DNA from: Paenalcaligenes hominis_A
Lineage (GTDB): Bacteria > Pseudomonadota > Gammaproteobacteria > Burkholderiales > Burkholderiaceae_B
NCBI RefSeq assembly: GCF_041359055.1
Contig: NZ_JBGJKZ010000002.1
Coordinates: forward strand, 186,001 to 250,000
Reading direction: 5' to 3'
DNA: 64,000 nucleotides
The position numbers and the translations under genes are program-made. Of this stretch, positions 16,790 to 25,645 are shown one piece after another (position 1 is the stretch's first letter; each line of letters begins with the position of its first letter). Under the pieces are notes generated by a model that saw nothing but the letters and a program-made list of their open reading frames with translations, was not told the DNA's origin and did not search any database.

Positions 16790-19700
16790 TGCCTTTACTG
16801 GCAGGCTTATTAGTCAGTGTGGAGTTAGCTCGGCCGGTGTGGGCTGTTCCTGTTAGTGCTGCTGAGCAGCAGTTAATTCATCAAATTAAACAAGGTGAGG
16901 CGCTATTTAGGGATGACATTGTTAACGATGCCGTTCAGCGTTTATATCGCGTTAGCCCCCAACACCCCCAAGGGCTTTTGGCCGAATTGCGATTGGCGCT
17001 TCGCTTAGATCAGCTTGAGCAAGCTCAAGCTAAACTTGCTCAGTTGCAGCAGTCAGCACCCAGCTCAGAGGAGTACGCTGATGCTAATTTACTGATGAGG
17101 CTGACTGACCCCAAACAGGAAGTCGAGCTGGCACAAGCACGTTTATTAGCGCGCGCTGGGCAGTATGTTGAGGCGCGAGAACGCTATGATCGATTGCTTC
17201 AAGGCCGATACCCTACGCCAGAGCTAGCACAAGAATACTGGCAGATACGGGTAGGCCAAACAGCAGATTACACGACCGCTATTAAAGCCTTAGAGCGCTC
17301 ACTGCAGAAGTTTCCACGTCATGTGGGTTTGTTACGTAGTTTAGTGAGTTATTCTTTTGCAGAAAATAACCCCGACGCTGCCTTGCATTATTTGCATCAA
17401 CTGGCAGAAAGAAGTACGGAGCGACAGTGGGCTGCTAATCGGGAGTATGAGTACCTAAGCCGCTTAGCTCTGAGTGATCACAGCCAAGTCTTATGGCAGA
17501 GTTTTTTGCAGCGCTATAGCGATTTACCTACTTTTCAAACACGAGCGCAAGAGATAATTGCTACCCAACAAGTCCGGCTGGATGATCCGGCTTGGCGTGC
17601 TGGTCAAGCGGGGCTGGTCTCGATTGAGGCTGAACAAAATCCAACAAAGGCGTTGACGCAGTTGCAACAGGCTTTAGGCAAGTACCCCAAGGATGTAGAG
17701 CTAATAGGGGCAGTTGGTTTGGCGTATTTAAGGTTAGGCAATCGTCCTCAAGCGCTGCACTACTTTGAGCGTGCCATAACGACTGAGCAAGAAGCTGATC
17801 GTAAATCACGCTGGGTCAGTTTAGCCAATGCGACTAGGTTGTGGTTAGTGCTGAGTGATGCCGCAGAAGCAGCCGATCACGAGCAATGGACCAAAGCCCA
17901 ACAGCTTTATCAGCAGGCTTATCAACGTGAGCCCACTAATATTTTTGCTTTATTGGGGCTAGGGCGTACGCACTTAGCTCAAGGCAATAATGAACACGCT
18001 TGGCACTACTATCAAAAAGCCATTCGTTTAGAGCCGTTTAATGAGTCCGTACAGCGGGGCGTGGTGGCCTATGCCGATCAGTTTGCTCCAACGCAAAGTA
18101 TAGAGATACTTAAACAGTTGCCAGCTACAATGCAAAAACAACCCGTGCTGCGCCAAGCATTACGCCATTATGAATTAGCGCTTTTGGATGAGCGTATTAC
18201 CCAGGCTCAACAGGCCGAACAGTGGGAACACGCCATTGTTTTGATGCGTCAGGGACAGCAAATGGACTTGGCTAATGCATGGCGTAGTTATGCCTTAGCC
18301 GTGGCGCTACGCGATCAGGGGCGTCCAGAAGAAGCGCTGGGCGCATTCAGGGAGCATCACTTATTACATAAAGGCGAGGTCGCCACTCAGTATGCCTACG
18401 CACTGTTGTTAACCTCATTAGATCAAGGCCAGCGTGCGCTAAAAGCATTGCGCGAGGTAGAGCTGGCCTTGTGGACTGAACCCATGCATGAACTAGAGCA
18501 ACGGGTGCAGCAAGCCTTAACGTTGGCCGAGGCGCAACATCGGTATGAGCAAGGCGATACAGCGCAAGCCATTGCGTTATTAGAGCAGCAGCAACCACCC
18601 TATAGTGGTGCCTTGTTACAATTAGCAGAGTGGTACTATGAAACGGGGGCGTTTGAGCGCTCCATTCAGGCATACCAAACGGTGCAAACGATGGAGCCTT
18701 TATCAGCGAGTAGCTATAGGGCTTTGGCCCGTTCGTGGCAAGCGGCAGCTAAGCCCCCTCAAGATGCCTTGAATTGGTATGCCCAAGGTATGGTCGCGGC
18801 CAACTTGTTGCCCGCAGAGGCTTTGCAACCGGAGCGTGATGATGTGGCTTTTACACGCGCTATGCGCTTAGAGGACAATGACGACTGGCTAGCGCGGGGT
18901 TTACGCACTGAAGCCGATGCCCTCTATCAACAACAAAACCCCACCATTCGTATTCATAATGACCATTGGTGGCGTCGTGACGGTACGCCGGGCATTTCAG
19001 AGCTCACAGCGAATACCACCATTGTGCAAGCAAACTACCCCATTAAACATGGCAGTGCTTTTATTAGGGCCGATCATGTGCGTATGGATGCGGGCCGACT
19101 CGGGCCTGATGCCGATGGTGTTTATCGCGGGGAATTAGGCACTTGCGCTTCAGGCACAACCGCTGCGTGTAAAGACGGTTTTAAACAACGAGCTCAAGGC
19201 ACTAGTGTTGCAATTGGTTGGGCGAGCAAAGACCTAAGCTTTGATTTAGGCACCACTCCTTTAGGTTTCCCTGTTTCTAGTTGGAGCGGTGGTCTGAGCT
19301 ATTCTGGGAGCTGGCGTTCTACAGGGTGGCGCATCACGGCATCGCGACGTCCTATGTCTAATTCTGTGTTGTCTTTTGCAGGCATTAAAGACATAGGTAC
19401 TGGAGTGAAATGGGGCGGCGTTATGGCTACCGGCGCTGCATTAAGTCTAAGCTGGGATCAGGGCGAAGCCAATGGTGTCTGGGCTGATTTAAGTCATCAT
19501 GTGCTTAAAGGTAAAAATGTACAAACCAATCAACGTAGCCGCGCGATGGGTGGATATTATCGTCGTTTGATTAATAAAAATAACGAGTTATTGTCAGTGG
19601 GTGTGAATGCTATGCACTGGCGCTACCAAAAAGGCTTGGGTGGCTATGGCTTCACAGAAGGAGGCTATTACAGCCCTAAACAGTACAACTCCATTTCTTT

Positions 19701-20001
19701 GCCCGTGCGTTATGCAAAACGGACTGCAAATTGGTCTTTTGTCATTGAAGGTGGGGCGTCTTTATCTAGTGCTAAAAATCATCAAGGTGAAACCAGTCGT
19801 GGTTTAGGTTACACCCTCAGTGGTGGGGTAGAGCGTCGTTTAAATAAACATTGGGTGCTGGGGGCTGGTTTGGACTTGCAACACAGCAAAGATTACGCAC
19901 CTAGCCGTGGCATGCTGTATTTACGTTATACCTTTGAGCCGTGGCAAGGTAGTTTGCCTTTAGGCTTAGATGCCTTAACGCCTTACGCTGATTTCAAATA
20001 A
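16771..20001 (+). CDS. bcsC: Cellulose export outer-membrane protein BcsC
   Basis: A 1076-residue protein that carries cellulose across the outer membrane. A signal peptide (cut near PVWAVPVS) is followed by a long superhelix of TPR repeats to about residue 700, with clear units such as ALLGLGRTHLAQGNNEHAWH. A C-terminal BcsC-type 16-strand beta-barrel runs from about residue 720, with aromatic strand ends and a final LRYTFEPW. It is slightly shorter than E. coli BcsC (1157 aa), so it probably has fewer TPR units. It is the last gene of the operon, and no strong terminator is seen in the gap behind it. Confidence 0.94.
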   Translation: MRQYTLVPLLAGLLVSVELARPVWAVPVSAAEQQLIHQIKQGEALFRDDIVNDAVQRLYRVSPQHPQGLLAELRLALRLDQLEQAQAKLAQLQQSAPSSEEYADANLLMRLTDPKQEVELAQARLLARAGQYVEARERYDRLLQGRYPTPELAQEYWQIRVGQTADYTTAIKALERSLQKFPRHVGLLRSLVSYSFAENNPDAALHYLHQLAERSTERQWAANREYEYLSRLALSDHSQVLWQSFLQRYSDLPTFQTRAQEIIATQQVRLDDPAWRAGQAGLVSIEAEQNPTKALTQLQQALGKYPKDVELIGAVGLAYLRLGNRPQALHYFERAITTEQEADRKSRWVSLANATRLWLVLSDAAEAADHEQWTKAQQLYQQAYQREPTNIFALLGLGRTHLAQGNNEHAWHYYQKAIRLEPFNESVQRGVVAYADQFAPTQSIEILKQLPATMQKQPVLRQALRHYELALLDERITQAQQAEQWEHAIVLMRQGQQMDLANAWRSYALAVALRDQGRPEEALGAFREHHLLHKGEVATQYAYALLLTSLDQGQRALKALREVELALWTEPMHELEQRVQQALTLAEAQHRYEQGDTAQAIALLEQQQPPYSGALLQLAEWYYETGAFERSIQAYQTVQTMEPLSASSYRALARSWQAAAKPPQDALNWYAQGMVAANLLPAEALQPERDDVAFTRAMRLEDNDDWLARGLRTEADALYQQQNPTIRIHNDHWWRRDGTPGISELTANTTIVQANYPIKHGSAFIRADHVRMDAGRLGPDADGVYRGELGTCASGTTAACKDGFKQRAQGTSVAIGWASKDLSFDLGTTPLGFPVSSWSGGLSYSGSWRSTGWRITASRRPMSNSVLSFAGIKDIGTGVKWGGVMATGAALSLSWDQGEANGVWADLSHHVLKGKNVQTNQRSRAMGGYYRRLINKNNELLSVGVNAMHWRYQKGLGGYGFTEGGYYSPKQYNSISLPVRYAKRTANWSFVIEGGASLSSAKNHQGETSRGLGYTLSGGVERRLNKHWVLGAGLDLQHSKDYAPSRGMLYLRYTFEPWQGSLPLGLDALTPYADFK

Positions 20002-20115
20002 TTATTTATTGTTTTTGAACAGGTTGCTGTAATAAGCACCGCAGCAGCAGGATGTATTCAGTGGATGAGGCATTTGTTAAGATCTAGGTTTGGACCATTT
20101 TTAGTGATAAGAACG

Positions 20116-20520
20116 ATGACAAGTGATAAATACCAGAAAGGGTTGAATAAACTCAAAGAGCTTACTGTGCCCACGCCAGACAACGAAACTGGTCACATGG
20201 ATATTGGTGCCGGTTTTAAAGACGTAGCACCTGACTTAGAGCGTTGGGTGGTGGAGTTTGCTTTTGGTGATGTTTATGATCGACCTGGCTTAGACAACAA
20301 GCAAAAAGTGCTAACCACTATTTCTGCTTTGGTTGCCCAAGGCACACCTCAAATCGGTATGCACGTAGTAACGGGTTTAAATGTAGGTCTGAGCCCCAAG
20401 GAAATCGTAGGCTGTATTATGCATTTAATTCCTTATGTGGGCTTTCCCCGTGCTTTAAATGCACTACGAGTGGCTCAAGAGGTGTTTGCAGAGCAGGGTG
20501 TACGGGTAGAGCCTGCTTAG
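20116..20520 (+). CDS. Carboxymuconolactone decarboxylase-family protein
   Basis: A 134-residue helical protein of the carboxymuconolactone decarboxylase/AhpD superfamily. The family core is VEFAFGDVYDRPGLDNKQKV, followed by a helix with MHVVTGLNVGLSPKEIVG and the tail YVGFPRALNALRVAQEVF. The AhpD CxxC pair is not present, so it resembles the gamma-carboxymuconolactone decarboxylase branch. No beta-ketoadipate pathway genes are near, so the reaction is unknown. The ATG at 20116 is chosen over an ATG at 20065 because family members start close to this point, though the ribosome site is weak. It stands between bcsC and the convergent sulfur operon. Confidence 0.82.
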   Translation: MTSDKYQKGLNKLKELTVPTPDNETGHMDIGAGFKDVAPDLERWVVEFAFGDVYDRPGLDNKQKVLTTISALVAQGTPQIGMHVVTGLNVGLSPKEIVGCIMHLIPYVGFPRALNALRVAQEVFAEQGVRVEPA

Positions 20521-20590
20521 CTTTTGGGGGTGCAGTCAATCCGCTCGCAGTAGGAAACCACCTAAGCGACTCAGGCGCGGCTTAAAGCAG

Positions 20591-20609
20591 CCCCTGAGCG
20601 CTGCAGGGG
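20591..20609. repeat. Hairpin between convergent genes
   Basis: CCCCTG and CAGGGG form a six-base GC-rich stem with a seven-base loop between the carboxymuconolactone decarboxylase-like gene and the end of the sulfur operon. No T-tract follows on either strand, so it could be a weak bidirectional transcript end. Confidence 0.35.
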
Positions 20610-20619
20610 TCTCCATTAT

Positions 20620-21639
20620 TTATGCAGACGAGGAGGTTGAGCCCAGTTGATGCAACCATGCGCCTAGGGCAATGCAGGCTAAGCTCAGCATTGAGCTATA
20701 GGCCAAGGTGGAAATACCGCTTAGACCTTGGCCTATGGTGCATCCCACTGCAAATACACCTCCTATTCCCATCAGTGCACCGCCCACAATCGCGCGTGCT
20801 AACTGTGCTGTATTAGTAAAACCTTCCCATTGAAAACGGCCACGTACTAAAGCGCTACCTAGCGACCCTAGGACTAAGCCTAGCACCACTAACAAAGCAA
20901 ATTTTGCCTCCATTCCTGTAGCCAACATGCTGTATTGGATGCTTTGGCCTACAGGCACCACAAAACTGAGCGAGCTTAAAGGTTGGGGGTCAAACGGGTC
21001 TGCACCCCACCAGCCCGTGCTTAGCCAGCCTAAAGTGATTAATAAACCTATCACAGCAGCGCCAATCAAATCACGGTTTCGAGTAGGTGTAGCCGGGGCA
21101 CGCCAGACATATCCCAATAAAAGCACAACAAGCAAAGCTATCCATAGCCATGACCAAGGCAAAAGACTGAGACTGTTTTGCTTGAGTTGCACAGCAGTGG
21201 CTGCGCTTACAGCATGACGTAAAGGCGCAATGAGTCCGGTCAGTGTCATCAGTGCTGTAATGCCCAAACTGCCTAAAACCACTAGCGATCGTAAATTGCC
21301 TTGACCAAGCAGAACTAGGGCACGTGCACCACAGCCATTTGCTAAAGCCATTCCATACCCAAACAAGACACCACCTAACGGCAGTAACAACCAGGAAAAG
21401 GTAGGGCTGCGATAAGTGGACTGGCTTAGATCAACCCAGCCCAAGGCTGCACTAAGCTGCGTACCTAGTATGGCTACACTCAATGCCAAAGCAAAACTAG
21501 GCAACTGAACGCCTTCTCGGTGACTCCAGCGTTGTTTAAGACCACGGTAAAAACAAAACCCCGTGATCTGTGCTGTTACGCCAAAAACCAAACCAATACT
21601 AAGTCCTAATAGCAGAGATAAAGAATGCGGCGTATCCAC
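20620..21639 (-). CDS. YeeE/YedE-family sulfur-compound transporter
   Basis: A 339-residue polytopic inner-membrane protein of the YeeE/YedE (TsuA-like) family, whose studied members import thiosulfate through conserved cysteines. The Cys motifs are visible in two repeats: ANGCGARALVLLGQGN at about residue 100 and FAVGCTIGQGLSG near the C terminus, plus TGFCFYRGL at the N terminus. The start is a GTG one base after the stop of the upstream flavoprotein gene, so it is translationally coupled. As the last gene of the sulfur operon it probably moves the substrate or product (thiosulfate, sulfane sulfur or sulfite) across the membrane. The exact substrate is inferred. Confidence 0.85.
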   Translation of the reverse strand: MDTPHSLSLLLGLSIGLVFGVTAQITGFCFYRGLKQRWSHREGVQLPSFALALSVAILGTQLSAALGWVDLSQSTYRSPTFSWLLLPLGGVLFGYGMALANGCGARALVLLGQGNLRSLVVLGSLGITALMTLTGLIAPLRHAVSAATAVQLKQNSLSLLPWSWLWIALLVVLLLGYVWRAPATPTRNRDLIGAAVIGLLITLGWLSTGWWGADPFDPQPLSSLSFVVPVGQSIQYSMLATGMEAKFALLVVLGLVLGSLGSALVRGRFQWEGFTNTAQLARAIVGGALMGIGGVFAVGCTIGQGLSGISTLAYSSMLSLACIALGAWLHQLGSTSSSA

Positions 21640-21640
21640 T

Positions 21641-22948
21641 TTATTGAGCCTTAGCTAAGGGAGAGTTCCAAATGTCTTGGGTGATAGCTTTATACCAGGC
21701 TGCACCGTAGTCGGCTTCTTTTTGCCTAAATTCAGCAGAAGCATCTAAAGGGCTTACTCCCCCTGATGTTTCTATTACCTGCGTTTCATCGGCTACATAG
21801 GCGTTCGCCACTGAAATGCCATGCTGCGGAGCAATCAAGCTGTAGCATGTATTGGCATAAAAAGCCTGCACTGGATCTAGACCGAGCAAGTCATTGACCA
21901 TAGCCGTGGCAGCTATCTTGGCTTGGGCATTCGCCGAAAATCCGGATTTGGGCATGGGTGAAGCAATGCTGGCATCTCCTACCACATACACATCAGCCAC
22001 TTGTTGGGATTCAAAGCTGCTTGCATGAATGGGGGCCCACCCACTGTTATCTGTTACGCCGGCTTGTATGGCAATCGCTCCGGCTTGTTGGGGCGGAATT
22101 ACATTAAGCACATCGGCCTGATGCACGGTGCCAAACTCGGTTTCGACTTGCAGCTGAGTGGCATCAACACGGATCACTTTACCGTCTTGAGAAAAAGGAA
22201 CCCATTCGATCATTGACCCATAATGTTGCTCCCAACCTTGTTGAAATAAAGCTTGCTTAGAAAACGCATCTTTTGCGTCTAAGATCAGTATTTTAGAGCG
22301 AGGTTTATGCTGTTTAAAATAGTGAGCAATCATACTGACGCGTTCGTAGGGCCCAGGAGGGCAACGAAAAGGGTTTTCTGGTGCTACTAAAATAAACAGA
22401 CCGCCATCGGGCATGGCTTCAAGCTGCTTTTTTAGCAGTTGGGTTTGGGGGCCAGTCTTCCAAGCATGCGGAGCCCGTAAGCTAGCGGCTTCGTCATAGC
22501 CTTCTAAGGCATTCCATTTCATGTCAATACCAGGGGCTAAAAGCAGCTTGTCGTAACTTACCGCCGCGTGCTTGGCCAAATGTACGCTTTTTCGCTCGGT
22601 ATCTACGGCTGTGGCTACGTCTGAGATAATACGAATGCCTTGAGCCTCTAGGTTAGAAAAATCATGACCTATTTCGTCAAATGTTTTTAAACCACCTAGG
22701 TATAAATTACTAAACGGACAGGTGTAGTAGTGTGCGTGCGGCTCAATGAGGCTAACCTCGGCCTGAGGTAAGCGCTGTTTGATATAGCGGGCAGCCGTCG
22801 CACCACCAAAACCACCACCCACAATAACAATACGGTAATTAGGGCTTTGGGCTAAGCTAGGTGCAGAGATTAAAGCAGCCCCTGCCACAGCACTGCAGCC
22901 AAGCCCTTGTAACCATTGACGTCGTTTAGGATTCGTAATGGAACTCAT
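21641..22948 (-). CDS. fccB: FCSD-type sulfide dehydrogenase flavoprotein (FccB/SoxF)
   Basis: A 435-residue periplasmic flavoprotein of the flavocytochrome c sulfide dehydrogenase family, which oxidises sulfide and passes electrons to a cytochrome c. A Tat-like signal (KRRQWLQGLG) precedes the FAD-binding GGGFGG at 44-49. Both cysteines of the active-site disulfide are present: Cys196 in NPFRCPPGPYER and Cys368 in YANTCYSL. An extra Cys77 lies in YYTCPFSN. The second nucleotide motif VADVYVVGDAS and the FCSD C-terminal domain follow. The start overlaps the stop of the cytochrome gene (ATGA), which pairs the two as an FccAB-like unit. Confidence 0.92.
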   Translation of the reverse strand: MSSITNPKRRQWLQGLGCSAVAGAALISAPSLAQSPNYRIVIVGGGFGGATAARYIKQRLPQAEVSLIEPHAHYYTCPFSNLYLGGLKTFDEIGHDFSNLEAQGIRIISDVATAVDTERKSVHLAKHAAVSYDKLLLAPGIDMKWNALEGYDEAASLRAPHAWKTGPQTQLLKKQLEAMPDGGLFILVAPENPFRCPPGPYERVSMIAHYFKQHKPRSKILILDAKDAFSKQALFQQGWEQHYGSMIEWVPFSQDGKVIRVDATQLQVETEFGTVHQADVLNVIPPQQAGAIAIQAGVTDNSGWAPIHASSFESQQVADVYVVGDASIASPMPKSGFSANAQAKIAATAMVNDLLGLDPVQAFYANTCYSLIAPQHGISVANAYVADETQVIETSGGVSPLDASAEFRQKEADYGAAWYKAITQDIWNSPLAKAQ

Positions 22949-23295
22949 GGCGCTACTCCTGCTTTAGTGGCTGGGTCTATTTCAGAAAAATAGTGTGCTA
23001 AGGCACTCAGTTGTTCATCACTCAAATCTGCTACCAAACGGTTCATTACCGTGGTATGAGCGGGAGGGTTGTTTTTGAATGCGTGCAGCTGTTGGCGTAA
23101 ATGGGCCTCAGGCTGGCCGGCTAGCGAGGGAATGGCTGTGGTGGAGCGACCAGCGGGGCCGTGGCAGTTAGCACAGGCAGCCGCCAATACGCTCACATCA
23201 AATGTACGCGCTGTTGACTGCGCTGAGGCAGCTGTAGCGAACGCAAACACCATGATTCCCACCACTTTGTATGCCAAAGTAGTATATGGTTTCAT
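22945..23295 (-). CDS. fccA: Monoheme cytochrome c (FccA/SoxE-like)
   Basis: A 116-residue secreted cytochrome c with a signal peptide (about residues 1-25, ending AASAQS) and one heme site, C41-A-N-C44-H45. The likely sixth ligand is the Met in HTTVMNRLV. Its coupling by ATGA to the FCSD flavoprotein gene makes it the probable electron acceptor of sulfide oxidation. It has one heme, unlike the diheme FccA of purple sulfur bacteria, which fits the SoxE type. The gene symbol is given by context. Confidence 0.88.
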   Translation of the reverse strand: MKPYTTLAYKVVGIMVFAFATAASAQSTARTFDVSVLAAACANCHGPAGRSTTAIPSLAGQPEAHLRQQLHAFKNNPPAHTTVMNRLVADLSDEQLSALAHYFSEIDPATKAGVAP

Positions 23296-23353
23296 AAGAA
23301 TAGGTAGTAAAAGTAAAGCAGTTAAACGGTGTGTTGGATGGTTTGCAGTCCAT

Positions 23354-23680
23354 TTAGGCGCTTAGAGTGAGTTCCGTGCTGCCTTGTATGATCTCACCGT
23401 CGTCGTCTTCCCATGTGAGTAGTAATTCGCCAGAGGCAAATGCTATAAAAGTGAACTCTATGTAGGGATTTTGCGAAATAGCGGTTTCAGGAAACCAACT
23501 AAAAAGCAACTCGTCATTTAGGTGCGCTTTAAAGGTATGGATGATATTGCGTGAAATAGCACTACCATCGGCATTTTGCCTAAAACCACTTTCCATACGG
23601 TGTTCAATTAATGCTCGCACACGCACAATTTCGCCTTGTTTGGGTGAGGCATTACTAATCCAAATACGGGGTTTACTCAT
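23354..23680 (-). CDS. soxZ: Sulfur carrier complex subunit SoxZ
   Basis: A 108-residue protein with the immunoglobulin-like SoxZ fold. Shared features are the N-terminal PRIWISNASPKQGEIVRVRA, the central IIHTFKAHLNDELLF and the C-terminal strand GELLLTWEDDDGEI. SoxZ pairs with SoxY in the periplasm and has no signal of its own, travelling with SoxY through the Tat system. It lies 11 bases downstream of soxY. Confidence 0.93.
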   Translation of the reverse strand: MSKPRIWISNASPKQGEIVRVRALIEHRMESGFRQNADGSAISRNIIHTFKAHLNDELLFSWFPETAISQNPYIEFTFIAFASGELLLTWEDDDGEIIQGSTELTLSA

Positions 23681-23691
23681 GGGTTGCCTCC

Positions 23692-24198
23692 TTACATGCC
23701 GCAGCCACCCGCCGTAACGGTAATGGCTTGTTGAGCAACTAAGTATTGTCCATCACTCATTCGAGCAAGAGCTTGTATGGTTTGTGACTCGATAAGGCGT
23801 AATCGCACAGCCACTTCAGTCGTTCCCCCCGCAGGTGTAAATTGAAAGCGGCAGGCTAAGGGTTTGGGGTTGCGTTCGGCCAAGATGATGAGCTCTTCGC
23901 AATACAAATCACGAGAAATGGGCAAATCAAATATGACTTTGACAGGCACCGCAGCAGGGTTGTCCCCTAAAGTAGGCAGTTGTAGCTTGAGCCCAGTCTT
24001 GTTTGGGGTGGCTCCCTGTAAAAAGGCATCCACTTGGGCTTTCACCTCGGCGGGACTAGCGGCTTGTAAAAGCTGCTGCACTACATTGTTTGCATGCAAG
24101 CGGGTAGGCAAAGCCAAGGTCGCAAAACCCACTACGGCTAAGCTCAGCACTTGGCGGCGTTGTGTAAAATGAGGGCTAGAAAATTTAGAGGAAGTCAT
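23692..24198 (-). CDS. soxY: Sulfur carrier protein SoxY
   Basis: A 168-residue periplasmic protein with a Tat signal (FTQRRQVLSLAVVGF) and a C-terminal carrier arm ending TAGGCGM. The Cys of this arm binds sulfur intermediates as a persulfide or thiosulfonate. The canonical end is GGCGG, so the last residue differs here. The start is ATG at 24198; it overlaps the end of the upstream flavoprotein gene by 14 bases. With SoxZ it would carry sulfur between the enzymes of this operon. SoxB, SoxAX and SoxCD are not in the window. Confidence 0.92.
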   Translation of the reverse strand: MTSSKFSSPHFTQRRQVLSLAVVGFATLALPTRLHANNVVQQLLQAASPAEVKAQVDAFLQGATPNKTGLKLQLPTLGDNPAAVPVKVIFDLPISRDLYCEELIILAERNPKPLACRFQFTPAGGTTEVAVRLRLIESQTIQALARMSDGQYLVAQQAITVTAGGCGM

Positions 24199-25513
24199 CA
24201 AAGCGGCTCTTGATCCAGTTGAAGTCGTCTTTAACTAGATCGCCGGTACGTACATCCATATCGATTTGGGTTTGGAGGACTTTACCGTTGGGATCTAGCT
24301 CGTATTCAAATTTCACCGAAATTTCCTCTTGGGGATCGGCGTTGACCATCATGTAGCAGAGGTTATCAGGTAAGACAGGTACTACCTCTTTGTCTGCAAC
24401 ACGTTCAGCGATATTTTGAGATACGATTTTTGCAATAGCATGAGCCACATGAGCACTTTTTGGATAGTGACCAAACTGGTCTGAAATAAAGCCCATGGAG
24501 TCACCCACCACATAGACATTATCATCGCCATTTGCGGTGAAGTAGCGGGGGTGAATATCAGCCCAACCGGTAGGCTTACCATCTGGACCTACGCCAATTA
24601 AGTCGGCGTATCGCACCATATCTGCGGCTTGATGGGGCGGCATAAGTACAGCATCATCAAAATCAAAATCGCCCGCAGCTGTTTTAATGTGCTTGTTAAA
24701 TGGGTCGACTTCTTTCACCACAGCGTTAGGCACATGGGTAATGATGTCTGGGTATAGTTCTTCGAAAGCCGATCTATAGCCCTCGCCAATAGGTGCAATA
24801 TTGGGCTTGGGGTCTAAGATAATAATTTTGCCTGGGATTTTATTTTTCTTTATATGCCATGCCATTAAACAGGCACGTTCATAGGGCGATGGTGGACAAC
24901 GATGTGGAGGTGGCGGTAGTGTCATCACAATCGTGCCACCTTTAAAATTTTTAAGTTTGTTTTTTAAAGCAAACATTTCCGCATTAGGAATATACGCATT
25001 AGGGAAATGTTTGCGGGTGTATTCGGCCGCCACTGTGTCATTGCCAAACCATGCCTCGTAAGCATTTCGAATACCACCCGACAAAATTAAAAAATCATAA
25101 TCCAGCATGCCATGGGTAGTGCGTACAATTTTCTTGTCGCGCTCGATGGCATTGACCTCGGTATTAATTAGGGTGTAGCCGTATTTGTTGGCGGGATCTA
25201 GCATATCGTGATTAACAAAATCGGTGTTCACGATATCAATAAGCCACTTGTTGCTCATGGGCCCGGACCAGAAGGTGGGATTACGTTCGAGTAAAACCAC
25301 GTCTGCTGTGGGAATGAGTTGTTTTAAATAGCGGGCTGCTGTCATACCACCCCAGCCACCCCCGCAAATTACAATACGTGGGCCAGTGCCATTGCGACTG
25401 ACAAGCTGAGTTTGGGAATGAATGGCCAAGGGTGCGGCCAAAGAAGAATGGGGTAGAGTTAACGAGCCTAAGGCTATAGTAGGCGTCGCTAACATAAAAT
25501 GTCTGCGATTCAT
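24185..25513 (-). CDS. Second FCSD-like FAD oxidoreductase upstream of soxYZ
   Basis: A 442-residue Tat-exported flavoprotein (signal MNRRHFMLATPTIALGS) of the FCSD/sulfide:quinone oxidoreductase superfamily. The FAD motif is GGGWGG at 51-56 and the second nucleotide motif is DDNVYVVGDS near 331. Both active-site disulfide cysteines are kept, Cys206 in PHRCPPSPYER and Cys386 in PDNLCYMM. It differs from FccB (21641-22948) in the N-terminal FAD-side loop, FWSGPMSN in place of YYTCPFSN, so the extra Cys there is absent. It is probably a distinct sulfur-oxidising dehydrogenase acting on a SoxY-bound or soluble substrate. The soxY start lies inside its 3' end. Confidence 0.85.
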   Translation of the reverse strand: MNRRHFMLATPTIALGSLTLPHSSLAAPLAIHSQTQLVSRNGTGPRIVICGGGWGGMTAARYLKQLIPTADVVLLERNPTFWSGPMSNKWLIDIVNTDFVNHDMLDPANKYGYTLINTEVNAIERDKKIVRTTHGMLDYDFLILSGGIRNAYEAWFGNDTVAAEYTRKHFPNAYIPNAEMFALKNKLKNFKGGTIVMTLPPPPHRCPPSPYERACLMAWHIKKNKIPGKIIILDPKPNIAPIGEGYRSAFEELYPDIITHVPNAVVKEVDPFNKHIKTAAGDFDFDDAVLMPPHQAADMVRYADLIGVGPDGKPTGWADIHPRYFTANGDDNVYVVGDSMGFISDQFGHYPKSAHVAHAIAKIVSQNIAERVADKEVVPVLPDNLCYMMVNADPQEEISVKFEYELDPNGKVLQTQIDMDVRTGDLVKDDFNWIKSRFDDFL

Positions 25514-25645
25514 GAGATCTCCTCGTAGTCATGCCATGACATACGCCAATAAATGGATAATCAAAACTTGATTAGCCGCCAGTATAGCCAAAATAAAAAT
25601 AAGATCAAATACCGATTAACTATAACTCTACGCCTTAGTAATACT

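Noticed and set aside
20116..20520. An AhpD alkylhydroperoxidase
   Set aside because: The CxxC redox pair needed for AhpD activity is absent.
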